A DNA stretch of 64,000 nucleotides from Curtobacterium luteum (GTDB taxonomy: Bacteria; Actinomycetota; Actinomycetes; Actinomycetales; Microbacteriaceae), in the NCBI RefSeq assembly GCF_014646995.1, contig NZ_BMOI01000005.1:62001-126000 (forward strand). The letters run 5' to 3'. Of this stretch, positions 52,173-60,654 are shown one piece after another. Under the pieces are notes generated by a model. It did no database searches. It was not told the origin of the DNA and saw nothing but the letters and a program-made list of their open reading frames with translations. Both the position numbers and the translations under genes were made by a program. Numbering within the stretch: position 1 is the first letter of the stretch; each line of letters opens with the position of its first letter.

Positions 52173-53651
52173 GTGCCCAAGATCCTCGTCGTCGGCGGCG
52201 GTTACGCCGGTTTCTACACCGCCTGGAAGCTCGAGAAGCACCTGCGTCAGGGCGAAGCCGAGGTCGTCATGGTCGACCCGCTGCCGTACATGACGTACCA
52301 GCCGTTCCTGCCCGAGGTCGCCGCCGGTTCGATCGAGCCGCGTCACGCCGTCGTGTCGCACCGTCGTCACCTCAAGAAGACCCGCGTCGTCACGGCGAAG
52401 GTCACGAAGGTCGACCACGCCGCGAAGACCGCGACGATCACGCCGTCCGAGGGTGAGCCGTGGGAGGAGACCTACGACCAGATCGTCATGACGGCCGGTG
52501 CGGTCTCGCGCACGTTCCCGATCCCGGGTGTCGCCGACGAGGCGATCGGGCTCAAGACCATCGAGGAAGCCGCCGCGATCCGCGACAAGATCCTCGTGAA
52601 CTTCCACAAGGCGGCGAACCTGCCGGCCGGGCCCGAGCGTGACCGACTCCTGACCGTCGTCGTGGTCGGCGGTGGCTTCGCCGGCATCGAGGTGTTCGCC
52701 GAGCTGCGCTCGTTCGTCTCCGACCTGCTCAAGAGCTACCCGCAGCTGTCCTTCGACGACACGCACTTCCACCTCGTCGAGGCGATGGGTCGCATCATGC
52801 CCGAGGTGTCGCTCGAGACCTCGCACTGGGTGCTCGAGAACCTCGCGTCCCGTGGGGCGACCGTGCACCTCGAGACGCAGCTCGCGTCGGCCGAGGGCGG
52901 CGTCTGCCAGCTCAAGGCGAAGGACGAGTCGATCCAGACGATCCCGTCCGACCTCATCATCTGGACCGCCGGCGTCATGGCGAACCCGATGGTCAAGGGC
53001 ACCGACTTCCCGCTCGAGCAGCGTGGTCGCATCCGCGTCCAGCCTGACCTGCGCGTGGTCGACGACAACGGTGTGATCGCCGATGCATGGGCCTGCGGCG
53101 ACGTCGCGGCCGTGCCGGACCTCACCGGCGGTGGCGTCGGCGGCTTCTGCGTGCCGAACGCCCAGCACGCGGTCCGTCAGGCGAAGCAGCTCGCCAAGAA
53201 CCTCGTCGCGGTCATCCGCGGCGAGGCGACGACCGACTACAAGCACGAGAACCTCGGCGCGGTCGCGGGCCTCGGTCTCGGCATCGGCGTGTTCCAGTCC
53301 GGCAAGTTCGCCATGAAGGGCTTCCTGGCCTGGGGTGCCCACCGCGGCTACCACGGCCTCGCGATGCCGTCGTGGGAGCGCAAGTGGCGCGTCATCGGCG
53401 ACTGGGTGGGCGGCTTCTTCCTCGGCCGCGACATCGCGTCGCTGGACGACCGCGAGACCCCGCGCGCTGCGTTCGAGGCGTTCGCTTCGCGTCCGAAGCC
53501 CGCCGTCGAGGCGCCGGCCCCGGCTGCCGCCGCTGCGCCGGAGGAGGGCAAGCCGGCCGACGCCGCCGGCCCCGCGTACGCGACGCCCGCCGAGGACGTC
53601 TCCAAGGAGGCCGAGCCGGTGAAGGCCGAGGCGTCCGCAGAGGCGAAGTAG
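52173..53651 (+). CDS. ndh: Type II NADH dehydrogenase (FAD-dependent)
   Basis: 492 residues from GTG 52173, with AAGGAG upstream. The FAD motif is KILVVGGGYAGFYTAWKLEK. The quinone-reductase signature DPLPYMTYQPFLPEVAAGSI follows, then the NADH motif LTVVVVGGGFAGIEVFAELR, and VIADAWACGDVAAVPDLTGG for the FAD pyrophosphate. The C-terminal amphipathic region near WVGGFFLGRDIASLDDRETP would bind the membrane, and a 55-residue Ala/Pro/Glu tail follows. It oxidises NADH with menaquinone and pumps no protons. Confidence 0.93.
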   Translation: MPKILVVGGGYAGFYTAWKLEKHLRQGEAEVVMVDPLPYMTYQPFLPEVAAGSIEPRHAVVSHRRHLKKTRVVTAKVTKVDHAAKTATITPSEGEPWEETYDQIVMTAGAVSRTFPIPGVADEAIGLKTIEEAAAIRDKILVNFHKAANLPAGPERDRLLTVVVVGGGFAGIEVFAELRSFVSDLLKSYPQLSFDDTHFHLVEAMGRIMPEVSLETSHWVLENLASRGATVHLETQLASAEGGVCQLKAKDESIQTIPSDLIIWTAGVMANPMVKGTDFPLEQRGRIRVQPDLRVVDDNGVIADAWACGDVAAVPDLTGGGVGGFCVPNAQHAVRQAKQLAKNLVAVIRGEATTDYKHENLGAVAGLGLGIGVFQSGKFAMKGFLAWGAHRGYHGLAMPSWERKWRVIGDWVGGFFLGRDIASLDDRETPRAAFEAFASRPKPAVEAPAPAAAAAPEEGKPADAAGPAYATPAEDVSKEAEPVKAEASAEAK

Positions 53652-53668
53652 GCACCAGCACCACCACC

Positions 53669-53700
53669 GACGGCGGTCACCCTGCGGGGTGGCCGCCGTC
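53669..53700 (+). terminator. ndh terminator hairpin
   Basis: GACGGCGGTCACCC (53669-53682) pairs with GGGTGGCCGCCGTC (53687-53700), 14 pairs with one wobble and a four-base loop. It is 18 bases after the ndh stop. Confidence 0.8.
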
Positions 53701-53746
53701 CGGCGTTCTCCGGGTGGCGGCGTCCGGGGAGGCGGGTGCGGCTCGG

Positions 53747-53752
53747 TAGGCT
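53747..53752 (+). promoter_or_regulatory. -10 hexamer of the tRNA gene
   Basis: TAGGCT in a CGGTAG context ends 10 bases before the first base of the tRNA, a normal spacing for a tRNA promoter. Confidence 0.5.
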
Positions 53753-53762
53753 GTTGCGGCCC

Positions 53763-53836
53763 GCCCCCGTGGCCCAATCGGTAGAGGCATGCGACTTAAA
53801 ATCGCCGAGTTGTGGGTTCGAGTCCCACCGGGGGTA
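53763..53836 (+). tRNA. tRNA-Leu, anticodon TAA, with short variable arm
   Basis: A 74-base cloverleaf can be folded by eye. Acceptor GCCCCCG pairs with CGGGGGT (one G-U), discriminator A. The D arm is GCCC/AGGC with AATCGGTAG. The anticodon stem is TGCGA/TCGCC (one mismatch) with loop CTTAAAA, giving TAA. The T arm is GTGGG-TTCGAGT-CCCAC. CCA is not encoded. The variable region is only GAGTT, while tRNA-Leu is normally class II with a long arm. The Leu call rests on the anticodon and A73. Confidence 0.8.
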
Positions 53837-53867
53837 CGCGCAGGGTCACCGACACCCGCCTTACAAC

Positions 53868-53904
53868 CGCCGAGTTGTGGGTTCGAGTCCCACCGGGGGT
53901 ACGC
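53868..53904 (+). repeat. Duplicated 3' half of the tRNA
   Basis: 37 bases from CGCCGAGTTGTGGGTTCGAG to CCGGGGGTACGC are identical to 53803-53839, 65 bases upstream. Weaker similarity extends left (CTTACAAC against CTTAAAAT). It contains the anticodon-stem 3' strand, the full T arm and the acceptor 3' strand, but no 5' half, so it is not a functional tRNA. It resembles an integrase attachment-site duplication or a collapsed tandem tRNA. Confidence 0.8.
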
Positions 53905-53905
53905 A

Positions 53906-54016
53906 CGAGACTCGGGGTGGCCGGACCGAGACTCGGGGTGGCCGGACCGAGACTCGGGGCCAGCGACACTTCTCGGGGGAGAAGGCGCGAAAACTGTCGC
54001 TGCGCGCGAGACTCGG
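53906..54016. repeat. CGAGACTCGG tandem block and hairpin repeat, copy 2
   Basis: CGAGACTCGG occurs at 53906, 53927 and 53948 with a 21-base period (spacer GGTGGCCGGAC), and again at 54007. Between the last two, AGCGACA (53962-53968) pairs with TGTCGCT (53995-54001) and TTCTC (970-974) with GAGAA (979-983). The same outer and inner arms form the hairpin at 11725-11794. Confidence 0.75.
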
Positions 54017-54035
54017 CCCCCGCCGCGCGCCGCCG

Positions 54036-54075
54036 CGCCCCGCCCCGCCCCGCCCCGCCCCGCCCCGCCCCGCCC
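54036..54075. repeat. CGCCC pentanucleotide repeat, eight units
   Basis: Eight exact CGCCC units lie 24 bases upstream of the -10 hexamer of the exporter gene, about where a -35 or activator region would be. Unit number may vary by slippage. Confidence 0.85.
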
Positions 54076-54098
54076 CGCGCCCGCCCCGCCGCGCCAGC

Positions 54099-54104
54099 TA
54101 CCAT
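54099..54104 (+). promoter_or_regulatory. -10 hexamer of the ThrE-like gene
   Basis: TACCAT is eight bases before GTG 54113, with no ribosome site. Confidence 0.4.
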
Positions 54105-54112
54105 CGACACTC

Positions 54113-55444
54113 GTGGTCGGACTCGGAAGCGCCATCGCCCAGCTGCGCAACACCCTCCGCCGCCCCGAACCGCACGTCGAGGTCATCGACGGCGAAGCGG
54201 TCCCGGTCGGCATGCTCCTCGGCACCCTCGGCGCCCTCCTCCTCGACGCCGGCAGCTCGGTCACCGACGTCCGTTCGGCTCTCGAGAAGGCCCGCGACGC
54301 CGCCGGCATCGGCCCCGAGCTCGCCGTGGGGGTCCTGCCCGCACTCGTCATCGTCAGCGAGACCGCGACCGGCGCCGCGACGATCGTGAACGCCGAGGGC
54401 GTCGAGCTCTCCGCACGCCAGTCCGCCCGGGCGAACCGGATCGTCCTCGGCCTGGAGAGCGGCTCGATCGGCCTCGCCGAGATCCCCGCCCGGGTCCGAG
54501 CGATCCGCGCGAGCACCCGGCTGCCCGCACCGCTGCCGTGGATCCTCGGCAACGCGCTGACCTCGGCCGGGCTCGCCGTCGTGTTCCGTTGCCCGTGGTG
54601 GGCGGTGCTCCTCGCCCTCGGCGTCGGCGCCCTCGTCGGGGTGATCGGCCTCGTGCTCCGTCGCTTCCGTGAGGCGCTCGCGATCGTGCCGTTCCTCGCC
54701 GCCTTCGTGTCGACGGCCATCGTCGGCCTGGTCGCCGCGGGCACCGGCTTCGACCACGTGCCGCTGTTCGCCGTGTGTGCCCCGGTCGCCGTGTTCGTCC
54801 CCGGTGCGCTCATCACGAACGCCCTGCTCGAGCTCACCGCCGCCGACATCGTCACGGGCTCGTCCCGGCTCATGCAGGGCATCATCATGCTCGGGTTCAT
54901 GGCGGCGGGCATCGCCGCGGGCAGCGCCCTCACGGGCCTCCACGTCGACCCGTCCTCCGCGGCGCTCGTCGGCGAGGTCGCGGGCGTCGGCACCGACCGC
55001 GGCGGGTGGGAGGCCGTGCCGCCCTACTGGGTCTCGTGGGTCGCGGTGGTGTTCCTCGCCGTCGGGCTCGGCCTGGTCTTCCAGTCCGGGTGGCGCCTCA
55101 CCCTCGTGTCCGTCGTGGTGATGACGTCCGCGTACGGCCTGCTCACCGGCATCACGCCGATCGGCGGGAGCGTGGTCGCGACCGGCGCCACCGCGGCCCT
55201 GCTCTTCGTGGCGACGCGCGTGCTCGAACGGATCGTCCCGGTCATCCCGGCGAACGTGTCGTTCTTCCCCGCGTTCCTCCTGCTGGTGCCCGGCACGGTC
55301 GGCCTCGTCGCGGTCGCGACCTTCGACCCGGTGGCGCTCGCCACCCCGCTCGCGACCTTCGTCAGCCTGTGCGTCGGCACCAAGATCGGTGGACTGCTCC
55401 CCGGGCTGTTCCGCCGGAACGCGCCGCACCGCGGCCAGGGCTGA
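54113..55444 (+). CDS. Threonine/serine exporter family protein (ThrE-like)
   Basis: 443 residues from GTG 54113. The N-terminal DUF1212 part has GMLLGTLGALLLDAGSSVTD, SETATGAATIVNAEGVELSA and about five membrane helices. The C-terminal ThrE_2-type part has four or five more (VSFFPAFLLLVPGTVGLVAV, ATPLATFVSLCVGTKIGGLL). Both halves in one chain match the Corynebacterium ThrE layout, which exports L-threonine and serine. The start fits the short distance to a -10 hexamer. Confidence 0.85.
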   Translation: MVGLGSAIAQLRNTLRRPEPHVEVIDGEAVPVGMLLGTLGALLLDAGSSVTDVRSALEKARDAAGIGPELAVGVLPALVIVSETATGAATIVNAEGVELSARQSARANRIVLGLESGSIGLAEIPARVRAIRASTRLPAPLPWILGNALTSAGLAVVFRCPWWAVLLALGVGALVGVIGLVLRRFREALAIVPFLAAFVSTAIVGLVAAGTGFDHVPLFAVCAPVAVFVPGALITNALLELTAADIVTGSSRLMQGIIMLGFMAAGIAAGSALTGLHVDPSSAALVGEVAGVGTDRGGWEAVPPYWVSWVAVVFLAVGLGLVFQSGWRLTLVSVVVMTSAYGLLTGITPIGGSVVATGATAALLFVATRVLERIVPVIPANVSFFPAFLLLVPGTVGLVAVATFDPVALATPLATFVSLCVGTKIGGLLPGLFRRNAPHRGQG

Positions 55445-55450
55445 CCCACC

Positions 55451-55492
55451 GGACTGGAGGCGCGGTGCCGGCCCGCACCGTGCCTCCCGTCC
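55451..55492. repeat. REP-like palindrome after the ThrE-like gene
   Basis: GGACTGGAGGCGCGGTGC (55451-55468) and GCACCGTGCCTCCCGTCC (55475-55492) pair with two mismatches around a six-base loop. It lies between convergent genes and probably is a bidirectional terminator. Confidence 0.75.
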
Positions 55493-55543
55493 GACGAGTG
55501 GTGCGCCGGCGCCGGGGGCGACGCGTCAGGACGTGGCGACCCG

Positions 55544-57205
55544 TCAGGGCGCGATGAGACGGCCCGCCGCCTGGTCCGCCGCCGCGGTCGCCTTGGCGAG
55601 GTAGTGGACCTTCTTGCCGGTGGCGTTGTACGGGAGCTCCGTGACGAAGCCGTAGCGCCGCGGCCGCTTGTACCGGGCGAGGCCCGGGTGGGAGGCCGTC
55701 CACACCTCGAGGACGGCCGCTGCCTCGGTGTCGTCCTCGGGCAGCCTGCCCGGTGCGCGCACGACGTACGCGGTGACGACCTCGCCCCACTGCTCGTCGG
55801 GGATCCCGACGACGATCGCGTCCGCCACGCCGGGGTGCTCCTGCAGCGCGGCCTCGACCTGGACGGGGTGCACGTTCTCGCCGCCGGAGATGATCATGTC
55901 GTCCTTGCGACCGACGATCGTCACGCGCTCGTGCTCGTCCCACGTGGCGAGGTCGCCCGGGTAGAACCAGCCGTTCGCGAACTTCTCCGCCTCGAGACCG
56001 GGGTTCCGGTACGAGTAGCCCGACTTCACGGTGCGGACGGCGAACTCGCCGATCTCGACGCCGTCCTTGGCGACGGTGTCGGTCGGGGCCGCCAACCGGT
56101 CCTCGTGGACGCGCACGACGGCGACGTCGTCGTCCGTGCTGGCGCGCCCGGTCGAGCCGGCACCGTCGGGGAAGTCCTCCGGTCGGAGGAACGTGTTCCA
56201 GAACGTCTCCGTCGTGCCGTAGCCGTTGAAGATCCGCGGCGACAGGAGCTCCTGGTAGCGCAGGGCGGCGGCCCGGTCGAGCGGTGCGCCCATCGTCACG
56301 ATGCCGTGCAGGCTCGAGAGGTCGCGGGGCCTCGCCTCCTGCGCGTTCGCGAGCGCGACGAGGTTCGGGGGAGCGCCGATGAGGAACGTCAGCTGCTCCG
56401 ACTCCACCAGGTCGAGGACCCGGTCGGCGTCGAAGTGGCGGAGGGTGGTGAGTTCGGCGCCGACGTAGAAGACCGGGTTCGGGCCGCCGGAGTACAGACC
56501 GCCGCGGTGGAACAACGGCGACATGTTGAGCGTCTTGTCGAACGGACTGAGCGGGAAGTGCATGATCACGTCGTGCGCGCTGAGTACCTCGACGAGGCTC
56601 GGCAGCGGGACCGGCTTCGGTCGCCCGGTCGTACCGCTCGTGTGGAGGCGGGTCGTCTCGGCGTAGGTGTCGCGCGGTTCGGCCGCGGCGAGCTCGTCGG
56701 CCGAGACGGGATCGGCGCCGAGGAGCTCGGCGAACTGGTCACGGTCGCCGCCGACCGTCACGACGTGGGCGGGACGGTGGTCGGACGTCTCCAGGGCCTG
56801 GACGATCTCGGCGTTCCGCGCGGCGTCGTGCACGAGGACCACGGGGGCGGAGTCCTCGACGATGAAGGCCACCTCGTCCGGGGCGAGCCGGAAGTTCGTG
56901 GGCGAGAAGACCGCGCCGATGCGGTGGCACGCGAGGTAGGTGATGGCGAACTCGGGGCCGTTGAAGAGCTCGACCATGACGACCGACCCGGTCGTCGCGC
57001 CGTGGCGGAGGAGCCACCCGCCGACGCGGTCGACGGCGTCGCCGAGCTCGGCGTAGGTCCAGGAGCGGTCGGTGTCCGGGTCGCGGAGGGCCGGGCGGTT
57101 CGCGAAGCGGTGCCGGTTCCGTGCGAAGCCGTTCGCGTAGGTGTAGCTGCCCTCGAAGACCTCCCGGAAGCGCGTCGGGTCGTAGTCGGAATGGGTGTCG
57201 GTCAT
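55544..57205 (-). CDS. AMP-dependent acyl-CoA synthetase/ligase
   Basis: A 553-residue ANL-superfamily enzyme. The phosphate-binding loop is LHTSGTTGRPKPVPL, A5 is NGYGTTETFWNTF, A7-A8 are WFYPGDLATWDEHERVTIVG and RKDDMIISGGENVHPVQVEA, and A10 is PYNATGKKVHYLAKA with the catalytic Lys. It activates a carboxylic acid, probably a fatty or aromatic acid, to the acyl-CoA. ATG 57205 has GGGAG upstream. No beta-oxidation gene is near, so the substrate is open. Confidence 0.9.
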   Translation of the reverse strand: MTDTHSDYDPTRFREVFEGSYTYANGFARNRHRFANRPALRDPDTDRSWTYAELGDAVDRVGGWLLRHGATTGSVVMVELFNGPEFAITYLACHRIGAVFSPTNFRLAPDEVAFIVEDSAPVVLVHDAARNAEIVQALETSDHRPAHVVTVGGDRDQFAELLGADPVSADELAAAEPRDTYAETTRLHTSGTTGRPKPVPLPSLVEVLSAHDVIMHFPLSPFDKTLNMSPLFHRGGLYSGGPNPVFYVGAELTTLRHFDADRVLDLVESEQLTFLIGAPPNLVALANAQEARPRDLSSLHGIVTMGAPLDRAAALRYQELLSPRIFNGYGTTETFWNTFLRPEDFPDGAGSTGRASTDDDVAVVRVHEDRLAAPTDTVAKDGVEIGEFAVRTVKSGYSYRNPGLEAEKFANGWFYPGDLATWDEHERVTIVGRKDDMIISGGENVHPVQVEAALQEHPGVADAIVVGIPDEQWGEVVTAYVVRAPGRLPEDDTEAAAVLEVWTASHPGLARYKRPRRYGFVTELPYNATGKKVHYLAKATAAADQAAGRLIAP

Positions 57206-57353
57206 CGTCGCTCCCTGGACGTTCCTCGTGCGTTCGCACACCGATCGTCAGCGTATCCGCGGTGGTCCCCCGGCGTCAGGACGGCGCCGAGGCGTGCGCC
57301 GGGGATGCGCGGGCGTCAGGACGCCGAGCGCCGGAGCGCCGCAGCGCCGCGCG

Positions 57354-59786
57354 TCACGACGGCGCGGTGGCGTCCGCGCGGGCCCACAGGCGAGCGGCCA
57401 CGGCGGCGGCGATGCTCAGGACGACGGCGACGACCCGCGCGGCCGGGGCGACGTGGGTGCCCGTGCTACCGGAGTACACGGCGGCCGCGAGCGCGGTGGC
57501 GACCAGGACGAGCGCGGCGTACCGGCCGCGCGCCCCGGCGAGCAGCGCGGCGCCCGCCGACCCCGTGAACGGCAGGAGCGACACGACGGCGGCACCGAGG
57601 CCACCGACGCACAGGGTGATCGCGACGTCCGAGACGAGCGACGTCCAGAAGCCGCCACGACCCGCGACGCTGTGCACTCCCCACCCGGCGACGGCGAGCA
57701 CGAGCAACGCCGCCGACCGCCACGTGGCACCACGGAGACGGCCCGCGACCTCCGAGCCGAGACGCATCGGTCCGGTGCCGAGGTCCGCTCGACCCGTGGG
57801 CACGAGGACGACGCCGACGACGAGGGCGGGGGAGAGGTCCCCCGCGCGGGTCAGCGCGCACGCGACGAGGGCGGCCAGCACGAGCACGGGCGACACGCGG
57901 TGACCGACGAGGTGCCGGTCGTGACCGGCAGCCCAGCGGGTGGCGAGCACGAACGCTGCGGTGAGCAGCGCTGAGCCGACGGCCACCGCGACCGCGAGTC
58001 GGACGTAGCGGGCCTCGAGCGAGATCCCGGTCCCGAGCACCGTGCACAGCGTGGCGATGGTCACGGAGGACACGACGGAGACCCAGGTCGGCAGGGCGTC
58101 CTCGGCGCCGGAACGCCCGGTGCGGGGGCGGTTGCGGCCGAGGAGCGCAGCGAACGGCGATCGGATGCGCCCGCGTGCCACCCCGGCGACGACCGCGAGC
58201 GGCGCAGCGATGAGGACGAGGAAGCCCGTGGCGACCGCGGTCGCGATCACGACCGTTCGCCAGGAGAACACCGACTGGATGGTCGGGACGGCCTGGTCGT
58301 AGGCAGTGCGGGCGCTCCAGTCGCCCGCGGGCCCCGACCAGTCCAGGCCACGGCCGCCCGACGCGCCGGCGTTCGGACCCGAGCCGGACGAGCCCGCAGC
58401 GGCACCACCGGTCGTCGAGCCGTCGTGACCGCCGTCGGAACTCCCGCCGGCGGGACCGGTGCCGGACGGCTCGCTGCCGTCCGGTCCGTGGCCGCTCGCG
58501 GCTCCCGTGGTGGTCCCGGCGCCGGTGATCGGCCCGGGTGTCCCGGTCCCGCTGCCCGTCGTCGCCGTGGGCCCCGCGGACGCGACGGTCACGACGACCG
58601 CGACCGGGGTCGACGACCGCGAGGTGTTCCCTGCGGCGTCACGTTGCAGCGCCGTGAGGGAGTGGGCGCCCGGCCGGACGACGGAGCGCGCCGTCGAGCA
58701 CGCCCACGTGCCGTCGGCGGACACCGTCGCGATGCACACGGGGGAACGATCGACCGCCACCGTGACCACGGCGCGGGGCTCGCCGGAGCCGGACACCACC
58801 AGGGGTTGCGTCCGGACCCGGTCGCCGGCGCCCGGGTCGAGGATGCGCGGGGCGGCCGGGACGGTGCGGTCGAGCGTCAGCGTCCGCGGGGCGGAGACCG
58901 CGCTCCGGAGGTCGGAACGGTAGCCGGTCGCGGTGCTCGCGGTCTGGCTCGCGACGAGTTCGAGGCGACCGTCGCGGACGCTCCGGGGGAGCGACACGGT
59001 CCAGCGGCCGTCGGCGCCGACGGTGGCGTCCCATCCGGCCGAGGACCCGGCAGCGCTCACCGTGACCCGTGCTCCGGCCCGGCCGTCACCGGCGACGGTG
59101 CCGTTCGACGTCCCCGTGGTCGCGAGCGTCGGCGGGGTGATGACGTCGGAGGAGGGGGCGGCGGCGGAACCGAGGGACTGCGCATCGGTGTCGGTCGCGG
59201 TGAACACCTGGGCAGGGCCGGAGGTCACCGTCCCGAGGCATGCCCACGTCCCGTCGCGACCGACGACGGTGGAGCAGGAGACTGCCCGGTCGGAGGCCAC
59301 GCGCACGTGGTGGCCCGGTGTCCCGGTCCCGTGGAACCGGGCCGTGCCGGTGGTGATGTCGCCCGGGTCGGCGATGGTCGGCGCGACCGGCGGGGTGGAC
59401 GAGGGCGGGTTCGTGGGCGTCGGGTGGCCGAAGACCGGGCCCGTGGGGGTGTCCGACGGGTCCGGCGTCGCGCCGGGCAGGAAGTCGCCGTCGCCGCCGC
59501 CCTCGTCCGCGGTCGTCGTGCTGCGCTGTGCGGCGGTGGCGGCATCCCGTGCGGTCGTGGTGCCCACCGTCGCGGAGCCGGCGCCCGGCGTGGCGGTGCT
59601 CGGCGTGGTGGCGGCGCTCGCTGCTGGCGCGATCACGAAACCGGCGAGGACCGCCGCGACCGCCAGCGTGGTCGAGACGATCACGGTCCGCTTCCGGCGG
59701 GCCGCCGCCGTCGGGGGACGCCGGACGGGGCCGTCGCCCCCGACGGCCCGCTCCACGTTCTCCCCGGGCGTGTTCACCGGTCCCAT
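57354..59786 (-). CDS. Large Ig-like-domain membrane protein
   Basis: 810 residues from ATG 59786; GTG starts at 59777 and further in are possible. An N-terminal signal or anchor (TVIVSTTLAVAAVLAGFVIA, cut near ASA) is followed by a Thr/Pro/Ser-rich stretch. Three or four bacterial Ig-like modules follow, with repeated WACLGTV / WTVSLP / WACSTAR strands. A Gly/Ser/Thr-rich spacer precedes seven or eight C-terminal membrane helices (VIATAVATGFLVLIAAPLAV and later). The ectodomain plus polytopic tail is uncommon. The function is unknown; adhesion or envelope sensing are possibilities. Confidence 0.75.
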   Translation of the reverse strand: MGPVNTPGENVERAVGGDGPVRRPPTAAARRKRTVIVSTTLAVAAVLAGFVIAPAASAATTPSTATPGAGSATVGTTTARDAATAAQRSTTTADEGGGDGDFLPGATPDPSDTPTGPVFGHPTPTNPPSSTPPVAPTIADPGDITTGTARFHGTGTPGHHVRVASDRAVSCSTVVGRDGTWACLGTVTSGPAQVFTATDTDAQSLGSAAAPSSDVITPPTLATTGTSNGTVAGDGRAGARVTVSAAGSSAGWDATVGADGRWTVSLPRSVRDGRLELVASQTASTATGYRSDLRSAVSAPRTLTLDRTVPAAPRILDPGAGDRVRTQPLVVSGSGEPRAVVTVAVDRSPVCIATVSADGTWACSTARSVVRPGAHSLTALQRDAAGNTSRSSTPVAVVVTVASAGPTATTGSGTGTPGPITGAGTTTGAASGHGPDGSEPSGTGPAGGSSDGGHDGSTTGGAAAGSSGSGPNAGASGGRGLDWSGPAGDWSARTAYDQAVPTIQSVFSWRTVVIATAVATGFLVLIAAPLAVVAGVARGRIRSPFAALLGRNRPRTGRSGAEDALPTWVSVVSSVTIATLCTVLGTGISLEARYVRLAVAVAVGSALLTAAFVLATRWAAGHDRHLVGHRVSPVLVLAALVACALTRAGDLSPALVVGVVLVPTGRADLGTGPMRLGSEVAGRLRGATWRSAALLVLAVAGWGVHSVAGRGGFWTSLVSDVAITLCVGGLGAAVVSLLPFTGSAGAALLAGARGRYAALVLVATALAAAVYSGSTGTHVAPAARVVAVVLSIAAAVAARLWARADATAPS

Positions 59787-59926
59787 CCCACGCGAAGACG
59801 GCCCGTTGGTCAATCCGCCTCGCGGATGATCCCGCGGGCGCGGGCCGAGCCCGAACACCCGGTGTGCGCGACTCGGGAATCGCCCGTGAACCAGCAAGCG
59901 GGACTCGGACGGGTGCTGAGCGTCGG

Positions 59927-59932
59927 TAGACT
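59927..59932 (+). promoter_or_regulatory. -10 hexamer of lemA
   Basis: TAGACT in CGGTAGACTCGG, with a leader of about 106 bases to the AAAGGAG ribosome site. The hexamer and flanks nearly match the rplY -10 at 38677. Confidence 0.5.
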
Positions 59933-60044
59933 CGGCGGTGGTCCCGCGCGACCGCCGAACGGCCGTTCCCGGTCGTCCCCGTCGCCCGGACCAGCCCGAC
60001 CGCGGTCACCGCGCGGTTCCCGACGCGCAAAGGAGTACGCCCGC

Positions 60045-60626
60045 ATGGACACCGGACTCATCACGACGCTGATCGTCGTCGGAGTGGTGGTGGTCGTCCT
60101 CGTGGTCATCGGGATCTACCTCTGGGTGACGTACAACTCGCTCGTCACGCTGAAGGTCCGGGTCGACGAGGCCTGGAGCGACATCTCGGTGCAGCTCAAG
60201 CGGCGAGCCGACCTCATCCCGACCATCGTCGACACGGTCAAGGGCTACGCCGCCCACGAGAAAGCGGTCTTCACGGACGTGACCGCCGCGCGCGCCGAGA
60301 CCCTCAGCGCCGGCGACGCGAATGCCGCCTCCGCTGCCGAGGGCCACATGCAGAAGGCCCTCAAGAGCGTGTTCGCGGTCGCCGAGGGCTACCCGCAGCT
60401 CCAGTCGAGCCAGAACTTCCTGCAGCTGCAGTCGGAACTGGTCGACACCGAGGACAAGATCCAGTCCGCCCGCCGCTTCTACAACGGCGGGGTCCGTGAG
60501 CTGAACACGAAGATCCGCGTCTTCCCGAACTCCGCCTTCGCGAAGAACCGCGGCTTCACCGAGGCGTCGTTCTTCGAGACCGCGGAACCGGCGGCCATCG
60601 CCGAGCCCCCGCGCGTCCAGTTCTGA
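60045..60626 (+). CDS. lemA: LemA family membrane protein
   Basis: 193 residues. One N-terminal membrane helix TLIVVGVVVVVLVVIGIYLW (about 8-27) is followed by the helical LemA domain: TYNSLVTLKVRVDEAWSDIS, VQLKRRADLIPTIVDTVKGY, AAHEKAVFTDVTAARA, and RRFYNGGVRELNTKIRVFPN. AAAGGAG precedes ATG 60045. It is paired with htpX 28 bases downstream, a conserved LemA-HtpX unit thought to act in membrane protein quality control. Confidence 0.95.
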   Translation: MDTGLITTLIVVGVVVVVLVVIGIYLWVTYNSLVTLKVRVDEAWSDISVQLKRRADLIPTIVDTVKGYAAHEKAVFTDVTAARAETLSAGDANAASAAEGHMQKALKSVFAVAEGYPQLQSSQNFLQLQSELVDTEDKIQSARRFYNGGVRELNTKIRVFPNSAFAKNRGFTEASFFETAEPAAIAEPPRVQF

Positions 60627-60654
60627 CCCGGACGACCGACCGCAGCGCCCTGCC

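Noticed and set aside
53868-53904. A second complete tRNA gene
   Set aside because: No 5' half, D arm or acceptor 5' strand is present, so only a 3'-half duplicate is supported.
53906-53957. CRISPR array from the regularly spaced CGAGACTCGG units
   Set aside because: The 21-base units are direct repeats with identical spacers, and no cas gene is present.
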